The position numbers were made by a program, and so were the translations under genes. Under the pieces are notes generated by a model, which worked only from the letters and a program-made list of their open reading frames with translations, was not told where the DNA came from and made no database searches. Below are positions 13,103-27,537 of a stretch of DNA of 64,000 bases, piece after piece. Every line of letters starts with the position of its first letter. Positions within the stretch are counted from its first letter, which is position 1. Origin of the DNA: Campylorhamphus procurvoides. Lineage: Eukaryota; Chordata; Aves; Passeriformes; Dendrocolaptidae. The stretch covers positions 186,001-250,000 of the forward strand of contig WBMV01005060.1 of the NCBI GenBank assembly GCA_013396655.1, in the 5' to 3' direction.

Positions 13103-16100
13103 CTGGAATAAGGAAAAAGAACACAGACTGGATTTATTTAAAAGAAAATCCCTTGCTGTGCTAGGGACAGAATGTGAGGGCAGAACAAGGGATTTCCTAA
13201 AGTCATGTCCCTCCATCCTTTACGGGCAAGCAGAGAATTTTATTTCTATTTATAAACTCAGAGGAGAAGCTTTTCCCCAAAAGACTAATGTCACCAGATG
13301 AATAGCAGGACACATGATGAACCATGTCCTATGTCCTCAATATGCAGAGTAAGATCATTTATGGTGGCTGACAAAGGCATTTATTTGAGATCAGTACTTG
13401 TAGTTTCATAGCAACCTAGAAGCCATTTGAAACAATTTTCTACACTGAATGTTAAGAATGCTCCACACATCTAAATATGTTCTCCATTTCCACTGTGCCA
13501 GTCAAGGGCACATGTAACTAAAACCCAGCAAAAACAGAGAACAAATTCAGTTTCTGGCTTCTTCTGGTTAGCTGATTTATCTAAATGCATGGATTTGGCC
13601 TCAGTGGAGGAAGTGCTGCTTAAAGACCTTAATTATTACGTTTAATTCAAGGAGCAGAAAATTCACTGAGCAGAAAAAATAAAGAATCTGAGAAACAAAG
13701 CCATCAAGACTAAATAGGATTAGCATGTTACAATGAATGTTTTTGAACTGATGGGTGGTTTTCTTGGGTCTAAATCTTAGGACCCATTCTGCTGAAAAAG
13801 AAGATCTGCTGATAGGATTAAAAAACAAACAAACTCATTCTAACCCTGAACTGAGCAAGACAAAACTCTGAACATAAAGAAAAGAGACCCAGTTCAGCTC
13901 TCAAATGTGTAGGTGTGACTCAGTGACACTGGAGTCGGCGAGAGTTAACTTATATCCATGTAGCTGAAGGCAGAATTTGTCTCAATACATGATTCTGCTC
14001 TATAAGTAAAGATCTGAATAAGAATGAATGTGAGTCACATTTGCATTAACAGGCATCTCCTAAATTTATTCATAGCCTATCAAAATTTTCAGTGATGGTA
14101 CATGTCAGCACAAAAGAAGGCACCTCATAATTATGTGCAATATAAAAGAGGGAAGAACCATAAAAGAACAGATGTAAGTTATTCTAACAGAACAACAATG
14201 TAATGAATGTTGCAAAATGGAAGAGAAACACTTCTATGTTTCTAATTTTCTGACATACAATTAAGCCGGACTTAATATTAAAATTCTCCGTGACAACACA
14301 ACACAGGTAAAATGAAGCCACTGAATCTATTCAGACTAAAAGCTTACTTCTGATTCACCACCCGTAGTTATAAAAAAACCTTGACCAGGATGTCTGTAAT
14401 GCCATCATTTTATCCTGAGTTTCATTGAGATGCTTCTCCTATCAGCAAATAAATCTTCACAACAAGCAATTGCTCACAACAAATTTCAACCTTGCTTTCT
14501 TTGCCTTTTGACAAAAGCAATTCTGATAGCAGGACATTTACTACTGCGGGTATTTTGAGACCAGGTGAAAACAGCTTTCTTCAGAAAGCAGTATTAGCAA
14601 AAAAATCTTAGGAATCATTTCAAAAAGGGGCAACTAGTTTTGTTTTGTTTTGGAAGAATTGAGACACTGAACTAGACACAGCTGAAAACAACAGCAAATA
14701 TGATTAAGCAAAGCCACAATTAAAAGTGTGGTGGGGTTTATTCTCCATTATAATTTCTGGACTTGTTTTGAATCCCAAAGATCTACTGGATTTAAACTTG
14801 TGCTGAAATGGTTTCCTATGCTAGAATTAAAAATCTTAATTTAGAAAAATCAACCCACATGGAGAAGGACCTGCTACTCCCTGTGTAAACTGTTGTAGGA
14901 TGCATCCACTTGAAAATGATGTCACTTCTCCGAGAGCCTGTCTCAGAAATGTAACCTACAGTGAATGCACTGAACTTTAGAAAAATAATAATTTCCTTTG
15001 AATTCCTTCTTAAAATAAATACTTTTTGTATGTAGACATGCCAGAAAACAAAGGTAGAGGAAATCAAGGATGATGCAAATAGCGCTGTCACAGAGGAAAC
15101 ACTCCTCAACATTCAGCTGATAAATCAGGAATAGGCCAATCTTGGCATTTCAGCATTAATCAACCTCTGTCACAAAGGTGCTGCTGGAACGTGGCAAACA
15201 TTACAATAAGCACAAAGTAGTGAACTATATCAGCAGTTTAACAATAATTCAAAAGACAATTACAATTATTATATTCCAAGCACATTGTGTTGCACAAAAA
15301 ACAATTATAAGCAGAAACTCTTCTTGCTTGGAGCAAATAGGAGATGGCAGAAAGCCCCATCACACTATTAAATGATCTTTACCTGAACAAAAATAAGAGC
15401 AAAGATTAAACTAATTAAATGAAATTCCTGGTTTCATCAATTTTCTATTACCTGTACTGTTTTAAAGGCCACGTATTTCAAGAAAAGTGTGAAAAATCAC
15501 TACTTTGGTCACATTCAATTTAACGTGAGTAGGTGATGGCAAGGGACAGTTCTTGAATGTTTTGGCTGTGTTCTTTTTCATTCCCTCAAGGTCACTAAGA
15601 ACACCAAGGGCAACTTAATCTATCAAAGTTAACAGAAGTTTGAATAAAGAAATAAAGTCAGTAATGGGTTTTAAACTAACTAATCAAGGACCAAGTAAAA
15701 GGATTTTTTTTTATGTCAGTCGTCATTATCTTCTTTCAAGGATCCCTCAGATTTCTCACTTCATGAAAATAAAATAGAAAATGTATTCTCCAGAGAAGAA
15801 TGGAGAGCTGCAGACTTCATACAATCAAGTACTAAACCAAAAATCAACTGTTTGCTAACATTTTACACCAGAACAACCTTCAGAAATCACCCTAATAGTA
15901 ATTGTTCAAAAAGAAGAGGATTCTTCCCTCTACCTCCCCATCAAAGCACCGAGTTCACAAGGCTTACATCAGAACTGGATCGAACAGCCATTGTTAGAAA
16001 GAAAAAGCTGCAATTATTACAACTGTTCTACTATGATGGAATTCTCATTTTCTACTGCAGTACAACAAAGGCAAGTCTGGTGATAATGTTCCAATCTATT

Positions 16101-19100
16101 TTTCCATGATTTTATATTAGGGATCAAGGATTACTATAACTGGCCATGCAATTGACTGTGGTGATTTCCGCCACTACCAATATAGAAAGCAAATGGAAAC
16201 AAAAAGGAGGAGCATTGAGATTTCTTCTTGTAAAAGAAAAACTAGAGAAAACTTTAGTGTCACAATTTGTATTTTCCTACAGGGCTTTGCAATATGAGTT
16301 ACAGTGCCTTGAAGTGGGAAAATATATAAAGAACAGTATCACATTTGGTTGCACCTTTGTTAATATCACACCACAATTCCACCTTTGCTTTACTAGAGAA
16401 TAAAAGCCACTTGAAGTTTTCCCTTCAAGTGTTCTATTATCCAGCTTTCTTATCCCAGGGCTTTGCAAGGATTCCCTAAAGAATGCTGAAATTCGTTGAG
16501 TTTTTAGATAAAGATTGTGCTGCTGCATGATTTCACTGATAATGCTGATGGAATACAGCAAAATCAATACATTCTGGGAGTAAATCCTCAAATGTATTCT
16601 ATTTGGACTTGAGAGTGGTACATATAGATTCTTACTAAGTAGCCTTGTAAAACTGCAAACTGAAGTAAAAGTGTCAATAGGCAACAATGACCATTTTGAG
16701 ATCTCATGTAAATGATAACACATTCATTCCTGCCCTTTACCTTCCCTTTCAGCTTCTCAGGTCCTTACTTTTCACAGGGAAAGATGCTGGGTGAGATGTG
16801 GTCTCAGTTACACAATATTTACCTTCATCTGAATCCAGCTGAAATACTCCTATTTCATATGAGATCAGAATGAGATCCAGTCTACACCAAATATGACAGA
16901 AAGGAAGTCGAAATCTGATTGACACCTTAAAAATTCATATGGATTCAAGCTGCTGTGTTGTTTCCAGACTTAATGTGTTTATAGCACCAACAAAATCTAC
17001 TTTTGTGCATGTATTTATTACACAGAGTATAGACATTTCTAAAAGTAGAAAAAGTGTATTTGTTTATGCAAAAGAAAGCATATCCAGCAATGCAGATGAA
17101 CTCTGTAATCATATTTATCTCAGCATTAAAATTAAAAAGGTAGACTAGTCCCCATGTTCATGTTTGAATTAAAATTTAAAACAATTTCTTAAATCCTTCC
17201 TTTAAAACCCTTAATGGAATGAAAGAAGTAAATCTGGTTGTGAATGCCATTATAAATTTCAGAATCTATTCTTGGTGATGCAATTTGTATGCTGTATTTG
17301 AACAAACTGTCATGTTAATGACATTCCTCAGTCTGGTGTCTTCAATAATAAGCAAACTGAGTTTTTAAATGTAGTTGATGGGATTTTTTCTCTCTCAGAC
17401 ACCCTATGAGGAAAAACAGAATTTCCCATTTACTTTCATGACCTCTGATTTAAAAGCAAAGATTGCACATTATTTACTACTGGATGATTTTCCTGAAATT
17501 TAATGAGGACTAAGTACAAATATGACAGAAGTAATTATCACAGTTTTATTCTGCACAGTCAGGGTCTCCTTGTGCTGTAATTGCAAGCCTTTCATTCAGC
17601 TGCCGATAGCAGAGTTATTATCGAAGTACTTTATGTTATTTCAGAGAGGAGAGAAACAGATTTCTACCTCACTTTTACGCTGCAAATTTATCCTAAGGAC
17701 TCATTTTGCCTGTCCTTACACTACAATGAAATTAAAGAACCTATGGGAAGAACTTGGACTAAATCTTTCCTGATTCTTAGCCATTCCCAGCTGCGGTGAG
17801 GCCATCAATCTAACCCTGGTTTTCACATTATATTGGAGGGACAGGAGGTATTGAGGAGGGGTAGCATTTTTTAAAAGGAAGAAAAAAATGTGGGCAGGTG
17901 GCCAGCTCATTGTCTAGCACGGAGATTTTTTTCCGGTGTGCTGCTGCCCTCATTTAGACTTCAGTTAAGGTTGAGTGAGCCCCAGCTGGAGACTGGACCA
18001 CTGACCCAGAAGCTGGAGATACCCAGTGACATGTACCCAACTGGCAGCCTCCCTTTCTGAAGCTCAAATATAATTACTTTATTTTACACTCTCCCTCAAC
18101 CAGACAGCTCACACACGTGGGGAGGAAAAAAGCCTCTTGCAGTCAGTTCAGCCCATACTGATCCTGTGCTATTAAAGCCCATCTCTCAGCTCACAACAGT
18201 GCTCACTCCTCACCCAAGTGCTGCAAGGCCAAATGCACCAGGAGCATCCCTGTATTGATACGATAATTACTGAGGTCATTTAAGTGGAAAGACAGCAGTT
18301 TGAAGGAAAGAAATGGTAGAATTTTTGCAAGAGTGAGTGAAGGCAGATGCCCTGGTACTCCACATCCACTGCGCCCTCACAAAGACACTGACTGAAAGTG
18401 TTCCTGCTAACACAAACCTCAAAGAGAGATCAGTAGTAATTGCACATATGCCCAGCTCAAGCTGTAAGAGCAGTACAACCACAGTAAATATTGCAGAATC
18501 AAGTGCTCAACACAATAGTTCAGTAGGCATTTGAGGTGGAGAGAACAGAGACTGAATATCTCTGCCACTCCTACATTCTACTTCATTATACAAAAACTAT
18601 ACCAGACTAATAAATATGTTTACACTAACCTGAAGATATTTTTTAATTATTATTATTTTTTAAATGCAACACTTTGAAGGGAATCTTCCCAAACCATGGG
18701 CTTGTGAAGCAGTGATTTACCCTTGTCAACCTCCTACTGCCTCACCTTCAGGAAACACACATTTTGATCTACTCCTTTCAAACTAGCAAGATGACTACTG
18801 GCTTAGTGAGACAAACTCACATAACTACCTGGAGCATCTCTTCCCTTGGAATAACAGATTACACAAATGCCAGCTGTGGTGCTTCTGCCACACAGTAGGG
18901 CGTCCATCCTACCATGAGGAAGAGGAACCCAAGAACTTCTCTTGGCAGTTTTTCTTGGCTATTCAAGTTACTGGGTACTTGTCCCAGTCTAATGAAACCC
19001 TTGTGAACCCACTTTTCTCTGGGCATAGAAATATTTCTGCAAGAGATATGAAGACTACCATACGAATTTTTGCTTCATAAGTGTGACTTATTTTATTAGA

Positions 19101-21313
19101 CAAATCTTTTGAGTCAGGGAAAGCTACAAAAAAGAAATTCCTTCTAACCCTGTAGAAGAAAATACCCTTATTAAGAGCTGGGTAGAAAGGCAGCTTTTGT
19201 GTAAAAACACGAGTTAAAGCTGTAGAAGCAGAAACCCTCTGCTTGCATTAGCTTTGGGCATCCTAACAGAGCAAATCTCTTGGCAATTTTGCCAATGGGA
19301 TATCTTGGTCCTGTTTCTTCACCTCCAACACTACTTAATCTAATAGTTTTCTTTTCAGTCTAATTAAAGAAATAGTTAAACTATAATCCAGAACTACAAT
19401 TACAACAGGCATATACACACATGCAGAATTTACCCCTTCTCCAACCAAATTTGTGTACTAAAAGTAGTTAAACTGTGTCTACACAGACACTTGGCTAGGT
19501 TGCAGTAGCCCATACTGGTTTTTCAGTAAAAACTCAGTATTTGTACTGCTGCCAACACTGAACCTGGCTTAGCACTGCCTACAGAAGCTGGAAAGCCACT
19601 TTGAAACCATGTTGTAATCAAGAGAGTTACAACCAAGCTCTTACAAGAAGACAATATCTCACTTCCAGTTATCATCTCCCACTCCTGTGCTTCCCACAAA
19701 AACTCTCAGTTTTTACTATCAAATTAAGAGTTGACCAAACATAACTCACCAAATTGTCCTGAAGACTCACAAACAGAACACTGAAGCCCTGGAGCTGGAC
19801 CTCTCCATATGACTTTACAAGCAGGATACATATTTCTTGGAGCACCAACTAACTGTGATCTGCTGATCCTGGTGCCAGGTACAGCTTGGGCTTGTCTAAA
19901 ACATACCTAAAAGTAATCCAAAACTCTAATCTGTGCATATCTATCCTTGTCCTCTAAAGCTGACACTGGCAATCCCTGAGTGTGCAGGTGCTTTGGTTTC
20001 CCCTCTACTCTAAGCCAAAGACAAAAAAATCCCAAAGATGTTTGATGACTTCTGTGTATTTTCTAACTCTTTGAATATAGCATTTTTTATACATTGAAGG
20101 AAATTAAGCTTTAGAACTCTGCTGAAAGTAACAAAACCAACTATCGGGGAACAGTTCCCATGTAGTTATGGGTTTTTTAAAGAAAAAAGCACACATTGGA
20201 AGGAAGCAGCCTGTAATTTCATGCTGTTGCAAATTGTCAGCTGCCTTGCCCACACAAAGTCATTTAACTGGGGGAGTGATACTCCCCAGGAAAATGAGCC
20301 AGTAATGGCATATACAGCCCACTGCAGTGAGATCTAATTCTCTAATCCTAAGTTCTTTCTCATAGACTCCCTATAATAACTTTTTTGTGCCAAAATAAAG
20401 TGAATAAAAACCATGAAAAAAAATTACTCCAATACTAGCACTCTCATGGAGATAAGGACACGGTGCCTTTTTCCCCCTTCACATGGATATCATGACACAT
20501 CCATTGAGGTGCTATGACAGGGCAATGCTACTGGTACTATCATACCTGTTTTGTATCTACAAACAGAGATCTTTTCTCCTTATCACCTTTTCACAGACAA
20601 GAAAGGATTCATATTCAGCTTACATAGGGTGGGAAAGGACAGCTGGGCCACACTGGGGCATCTGGATACAAAAATTGGATTGACCTACTTTGCAGTTGGA
20701 ATGAATACACAAGGGGTAAGGGATCTTGTTCTTGCTTTGAAAACAGAAAGCTCAGAGAAGCAGGAGAGCTACAGAAACACCAGGTTGCACATCAGTAGGT
20801 AGAGGAAGAAAGGTAAGAGGAAATGTCACTTCCTGATGCAGGAGAAGCTCAGAAGTCTGTGGAGCTCAGCTCTTCATGACTACAAAAACCATTCCTCCCA
20901 TGGCTGTAGCTAGTAGGACAAAGCAAAAAAGAACAAGCTATTTTTACCTCCTCAGAGGCAGAAAAGCTCCACTAAGGGTATAGCACTGAATTTGATAATC
21001 CATAAGTTAATAATATCAAGCACAGAAAACCTGACAGTGTTACAAGATAGAATGAGTACTATCTATGAGGACTATCTATTGACTTTGTTTTCTTAGTTCA
21101 TAAACTGCAAAGGTATTGCATTTATTTATTTATTTCTCTGCAATTTGTAAGAGGAATAAAATTCTGACAGCCTGAAACATCAGAATTGTAAGGCACTCAC
21201 AACCTGAGGCTGAACAATCTGAGCAGTGAGACGCCTCAAGTGGGAATATTTTGGCAACAAGGTAAGACATGGACCAACTATTTGGATTACTTCCCATATG
21301 TTACTGTACTTAC
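13103..21313 (-). other. PTPRN2: PTPRN2 intron, 8.2 kb, phase 0
   Basis: GTAAGT at 21313 and TTCCAG at 13103 bound the intron. It is AT-rich throughout with no CR1 copy that I can see. The only local structure noted is a small hairpin at 16408-16431 (9-bp stem, 6-nt loop). A 148-codon minus-strand ORF at 16277-16723 has no family resemblance and is of a length expected by chance in a window this size. Confidence 0.88.
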
Positions 21314-21387
21314 AATTGGACTAGCATTGATGTAGTCTGAATTGTTGTGGCTGCTTTCACCTTTCAGGCATATCCTGGAATGGTCAT
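21314..21387 (-). CDS. PTPRN2: PTPRN2 exon: YDHSR...DYINASPI phosphatase motifs
   Basis: This 74-nt exon is too short to stand out as an ORF. It opens with the last two bases of a split Tyr codon and then gives 24 codons: DHSRICLKGE, a short His/Asn/Ser stretch, and DYINASPI. DHSR and DYINAS are classical tyrosine-phosphatase motifs at the start of the catalytic fold. The boundaries are TTTGCAG at the acceptor and GTAAGT at the donor, both strong. The exon ends in phase 0. Together with the 148-nt exon upstream it totals 222 nt, a multiple of three, so the pair could be skipped only jointly without a frameshift. The stretch between DHSR and DYINAS is the least conserved part compared with mammalian PTPRN2 as I recall it. 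Confidence 0.95.
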
Positions 21388-24300
21388 CTGCAAAGGAGAA
21401 AATAAAAGAAGAAAGTTTCTGTACCAGTATTCTACTCATTTTAAATTAGACAATTCAAAGTCAGTTGCATTTCAAGAGAGGCAAATGGTAAATATCAGAA
21501 AGGACATTTCCTTTTGACTCCCAACCTAGTCATAGCATTAATACAGCCACAGCATCACAGCCTGATTCAGGAGTGAAGCACTGGGATATTCTGGAGGGTC
21601 CATAAAAGAAACCCTGTCTTCATGAGATGCACTGTGATGTGCTACAACCTCTCATAAGAAAAATGGGAATCTCTACTGCTCAGGGAGCTTAAGATCTAAA
21701 CTAGTCAAATCACTAAAAATACCCCAGTATTATAGGAAACACTCCAGTATTTGCAGGGTCATAAAAGAGGAAAGCTGATGGGACTTTGTCCACCTGGCTT
21801 CTCTCCAGTTGAGAGCTGGACAGTAAGTTAATCTGTCCTGATCAAAGACCAGCACAGTGTGGTGCTCCACTAGTGACACGGGAAGACAATATGACTTAGA
21901 GATGAAATGGCAATAACAACTGCAGTTAAAGTACAATTGGAGCACCCCCAGACATCTTACACTGCTGCTACTGCAGCTAGTTCAGGCACCACTAGGGAAC
22001 CACTTCTGTTTGCTCATCAATGAGATTATTTTATCACTTCTTAACTTGCAATTTTACTGGTGCTAGCTCAACTATATTTAAAGCTTGTACACCCCAAAAC
22101 TCTAGTCCCTTTTTTAATTATTATTTTTTTATTTAAGGTTTTATTTCAGGACATATATAATGGATGGGTTTTATTTGTCTATACTTAGTGACAATGCAGA
22201 TATCTGCATCTCTTCCAATCATCTAAATTCATTTTCTGCTAAGAGAAAAGAAATATTTCTAGGTGATGAATCATTTAATCCTGATTTAGCTGCCTCAAAC
22301 AGGCCAAATTGTACTCAAGAAATGCCATTTCTTTCCGCTGACTAAAGAAAGACCAGACCACACTCAGATAATTTATGAGAGAGATGTCTAAGTCTTTACA
22401 TAAGAATCACAAACAATTTGTACCTGATACATAACCAGCATTATTTGTACTTCTCAGCAACCCTATCCTGCAAAGTATATTGTGGGAAGAGGTTGTGGGG
22501 CTGCCCTTCCTGTAACCCTCTACAGCTGAACAGGACAACGGATGTTTTGAGAGGATCCTTCCACTGATGGTTCAAATAGAAAAATAAGAGTATAGGAATA
22601 CAGCCTGTCCCCTTTTGTGCCTTGTGTAGTGGCCTGTGACACCACTCAACACCAGGATTCCAAGTTGCTTTTTAAACTATGAAGTACCAATAATTATTTA
22701 ATAATGAGGAATAATAAATGAATTACCAAACATTCTAAGTAGCACAGAGAAGGGTAGAGAAAGAGAGTTTGGGCACTGCTTAAGTTTAGTCAACAGTAAA
22801 GTCATAGCAGTTCAAGAGCAAGACAAAGGGATGCTTGTATGAGTGTTATTTATAGTCACTCAATCTCACCCAACACTGTCAACAATCTTCTCCTGGAATA
22901 AGATTAGTGATGAACAAAGTCATGTCAAAGGAACGAAGAGCCAGTCTTTACCATTCACATAAAATTATTTTCCCTGGTAAGGTTTCAGCAAAACAGAAGC
23001 ATGAAGAAGATGAGAAAGGGAACATGTTCATGCACATTATTCACTTACACCTCATGTTGGCACCACTGCACCAAAAAATCCAAAATATAAAAATTAAGTT
23101 TTCATGCCTTTGGCTACCCAATACTTTTTATAAGAAGCTTTACATTGAGCATTGTCACAGAGTGCCTGAAGAACACATTTTGATTTTGCAGAAGATATGC
23201 AGGTTATGTGCAGTAAATGTGGCCTCTCACATACCTAAAGCTAAGCAAGCACTCAGGATAAGGCCCTTTCACTGGATAGCAAAAGTGTTTGAACTAATGA
23301 CCAAAGAAAACATGTGAAATGTTTTCAAATGGATGAGGGAGAAAGAGCAGGCAGTGATTCATCAGTTTTTAGCAAACAGATCTCAGGGCGACTCTCCGAT
23401 AAAAGTCAGGTGTCAGATGAGTAACTTCAGGATCTTCCTTTTTAAAACATAATGTTTTATCCAGACCCTCTGATTTAGTGTGCCATGTCATTATCCTGCT
23501 GTCTTGGAGGGTTTATCAGAGGGTGAGACATGTTATGGCTTTGGTAGTGAAAAGGTGGTGAGACTTTGTATTTGCACTTAGAAAAAAAAAGTGTGCAAAA
23601 AAGGGTGTACGTGTGTTTTCTGCATATATCAAGAGTTTGCACCCATGTGTGCTTCAGTTGCAGCATCAAGCATTCATATTGACAATGAACAGATTGTGCT
23701 TGTCTATGCCTGTTATCACCTCAAAGCTTCTAGGAACTTGCATAATAGCTCTTCAGAAACAGGCAGGGGAAAAAAGAATAGGAAAAAACCCACAACAGAA
23801 TACCACCGACACCAGATCATTATGTTAACAATGAGCAACTACAGGGAAAATCACAAATGTAACAACATTTTTATTTTTTTTTTCTGTAAACTGCGTATTG
23901 ATTATGTAGAAGCAAGGAAAGAGAAGCAGGAGAAGCAGGAAACGAAAGTAAGGATGGGCATGTCAAAAAAGGAAGATATGTTAAGATCAATCTAAAAAGC
24001 GAGACAGATGAATGAAGAACTAGGAGAGGAGAGGGGTGGCAACAAGGAAGTGAAAGCAAAGACAAACGCTGTTACTAGCTACTGCAATCTGGCCAAGCTA
24101 CAACTCATCATCATTTTGAGTATCTACAATAGCTGCTGCTGAATACTGAACTACTTTGCATTTCCTATTGCTCCAGCCAAGCCACAGATGAAAGAAAAGC
24201 AAAACATGTAGATGGATATGTGTGGCAGAGAGAAGCTTCCTAAATAAGAAGGCTAGACTAACCTGTAGCTGAGGAGAAATACAGCACAATGTATTTTATA

Positions 24301-27139
24301 TACATATAAAATATAAATTATAAAGGGTAGAGGATAAAGGGCATAATATAAGCAAACACTTATATGAGTCTGCAGTATATAAACCCACAGTTTATAAACT
24401 GAGAAAGCTAAGTTTTGGTGTCTACATACAGATATCTTCATGTGAAGTGGTCACACTTAATGGAGCTCCATTTGGTTGGCTAAACATGAACATGTACTGT
24501 TCGAGAAACTGTAGAGCAGATGAGACACTGCACAAGGATAACAGATATGACACACCACCTAAAGACTTGTACCCTGTTGGACCAGCACCTGAAGCTCACA
24601 TGGGATACACAGTGGCATCCTACAGCTATGAATGTCACTGTACACTAAACACCAACTCTTGGCCATTGCACAGCTCTCTTGATGGCACAGCACTGACTAG
24701 CTCTTCACTGCCTGTATCAGGTGCTTTGACACCTGGCTCATGTGGAGGCAGCTACACAGAGACACTCAAATTTAGGCATCCTAATCTACAATTTCACTGA
24801 CTCACACCCAGAGAACTTGATTTCAATGCTTCAGTGTGGGTTTCTAGTGATATCTGAGGTGTTCTAAGGACACTCAGGCTGACAGTTAGGAGAGGCACAA
24901 GTCTCCCACAGAGCTTGTGTTTTACCTACTAGTTCTGCCTCGGTACTTTGAATACTTTCAAATGGCAATGGATTCCTGTGTTTAAACAACTGAGTGTGTT
25001 GTGCATAAAACTTCATTACTATCTGGATTATTTAGACAGTGACCAGCACGACAGTAGGATGCCATCTCATGGTCCCCTCCTCTCACAGTGGCCCTGTGAC
25101 TTAAGGAAGATCTATTATTTTTGTTATTAGAAGACGATTGAAAGCTTGGAAAAGTAAGACTCACACCTTCCCTTTGTCTTCTGTTTCCTTTTAATCAGAT
25201 ACTTCTGAAGGAACAGGATCAGCAAACAAAAAGCAAAAAGCAAGGAATATGGGCAACTTTGGATTATCTGAATCCAGGCAACACAGATGAGGGCAAATCT
25301 TACGACAATCAACCTGGCACATTCTGCCTGGATCATCATTCTCTTCCTTATAGATTTAGATTGATTTTTATTTTCCATACAGGACACTGTACAGAACTAC
25401 ACTGAAGTAAGAAAGGGAAGAACTACTGAGGAGCTAAAGTGGAGCAGTTTGAAGTCTATGAAGAATCATAATCTCTTGATTACATTATTTTGCCTGTAGA
25501 TGATCTACACAAAATGGACCTTTTCTTAGCTCTGAACTGAAATCAAGTTCACTTATTTCAGAGCACTGTTTGTACAACCATTCCCAATATGGATAATGAA
25601 CAAACCCAGAGCAAGTACCCTCTGCTCTGGCGTTCCCACCTTCAGTGCACAACCCCTGCCTGTGCTGTAAAGGCACACGAGCCTCAGAGCTGGGTGCACA
25701 TTCTGCCCCCAGTGCTTTGCTTTCCTTTGTAGAAATGCCAAAGCACAGAGGGAAGCAGATAGCTTTAACACACTCCATGACCCATGGACACAGCTAGGGT
25801 GGGCAGCTTTTGCAGCAGTTGTTTCCCAATGTTTAAAATACCTGTATAAATCTATGGTACACACAAATAAAAGCATACAGAATTGATCCTATTGAGATGG
25901 GTTTATTTTGCAGAAATGCAATAAGAGAAGAGAAATTCTAGAAAGCTTTTTTTTGAGCTGCTTATGAATTCATACAGAAAAAGAAACTGTCACTTAATTA
26001 TAGCACTAAAAAAGAACACTGTCTGTCCTAAATTGTATCAATCTGCTTGTTGATTGCATAAAAGGATACAGTTTTGGTAATCTGGAAGGTACAGGTTCCT
26101 CGAATTATTAGACTTTTTTTTTAACTAGCAATTAATTAAGTGCAGTGTCAAGGTGTTCTGTTATCAAGTATTTCAAAAGCTGTTTGCAAATAGAGAAAAT
26201 AGGTAGAAGAGTAAGCTATAACAAAATTGTGAGAATATTAATCTAGAAATTAAATCAGTTATATAATCAGTAAAAATAACACTGTATGATTTTAAGACTG
26301 GATAAGAAAGGAAAATGCAAAGCAAATACAACATGAAATTAAAGCTTCTTTGAGGGATTCCTAAGATGAAATCTTCTACATGAATTGGCAGCCTTGTTCT
26401 ACCTTGTCAAGGTGATTATTAATATAAAAGGGGTAAGGAAACACTAATAAGACATTACTCTGTGAGAATTCATTGAATATAGCATAACAACTCTATAGCA
26501 TATCAAAAGCATATGAAGCAAAATGCACTGTGAAGCAAATCTCTGACTTTTTTGCTGTAGTTTTAATGTGCAACAAAGTGGGAAAAAAAAAGTGGGCAAA
26601 CTGGGCCTTCTCATCTCAATTTAATCTTAGAATCTAAAGTAACCATCAGTTTAATAAAATTTAATATTGTTTAAACTCTATGCCACATTTTGCACCTATC
26701 AACAAAATAGTCTTAAGGATGTAATATGACAGCTGTTTACCGGTGCACAGTGACTTCAGAAAGTGAAGACAGGTAATTTTGTGCCATTCAATCAAAAAGG
26801 AAAATTCCCAGTGCACTAATAGTTGTAACAGAAGTTCCCACATTGTGTAAACAAAGCAAAACCAGTATTTTTCTCTTTTAAATGCACTAAAATACTTCTA
26901 ATTATAACTTCAGATAAATTGCAGTCCCGCTGTCCATGACCAAAATCCTCCCCAGGCAGTATTGATTCGGTCTAGACATGGCAATGGGAAGAACAGGCAT
27001 AACAATATGCCATGGAGAAAGCGATGGCAGAGAGCTGAAGGCTGAGCAGTGTAGCTGATACATCCACGTGGTACAAGATGATGAGAAGAGACAGACTATC
27101 CTGGCTCGGAAAACAGCTCAGCTCTCCAGTGTGGCATGG

Positions 27140-27537
27140 CATTCGGGTGCTGGAGCACATACAAAGGGCAACAAGGCTGGTGATTCTTTACCCTGGAGAA
27201 AAGGAGGCTCAGGGGAGACTTTATCACTGCCTAAAACTACCTGAAAGGAGGTTGTAGCGAGGTGGGGTTGGTTTCTCCTCCCAAGGAACAAGTGACAGGA
27301 CAAGAGGAAATGGACTCAGTGCCAGGGGAGGTTTAGATTGGATATTAGGGAAAATTTCTTCACCAAAAGGGTTGTCAAGCATTGGAATAAACTTGAGTCA
27401 CCGTCCTGGAGGCATTTAAAAGGTGTGTAGGTGTGACACTCAGGGACATGGTTTAGTGGTGGACTTGGCAGTGCTGGGGTAACAGCTGAACTTGCTGATC
27501 TTAGAGGCCTTTTCTAACCTAAATAATTCTGTGACAC
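27140..27537 (+). mobile_element. CR1 LINE, 5'-truncated 3' end
   Basis: The sequence runs in CR1 sense orientation. It includes AGGGCAACAAGGCTGGTGA, then GGAGAAAAGGAGGCTCAGGG and GACTTTATC, then ATTGGATATTAGGGAAAA and TTTCTTCACC, and finally the tail CTAACCTAAATAATTCTGTG. These are signatures of the CR1 3' region and its octamer tail. The 5' part and the reverse-transcriptase ORF are absent, so it is immobile. Its orientation is opposite to PTPRN2 transcription. The 5' limit is approximate, because the match fades around 27130-27145. Confidence 0.92.

Noticed and set aside
16277..16723. 148-codon minus-strand ORF
   Set aside because: No family resemblance, no supporting splice context and AT-rich codon use. 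A few ORFs of this length are expected by chance in 64 kb.
22907..23317. 136-codon plus-strand ORF
   Set aside because: No recognisable domain and composition like the surrounding intron. Treated as chance.
24447..24800. 117-codon plus-strand ORF with several Cys and Pro
   Set aside because: The sequence gave some impression of an old repeat, but I could not match a family, find splice sites or see coding bias.
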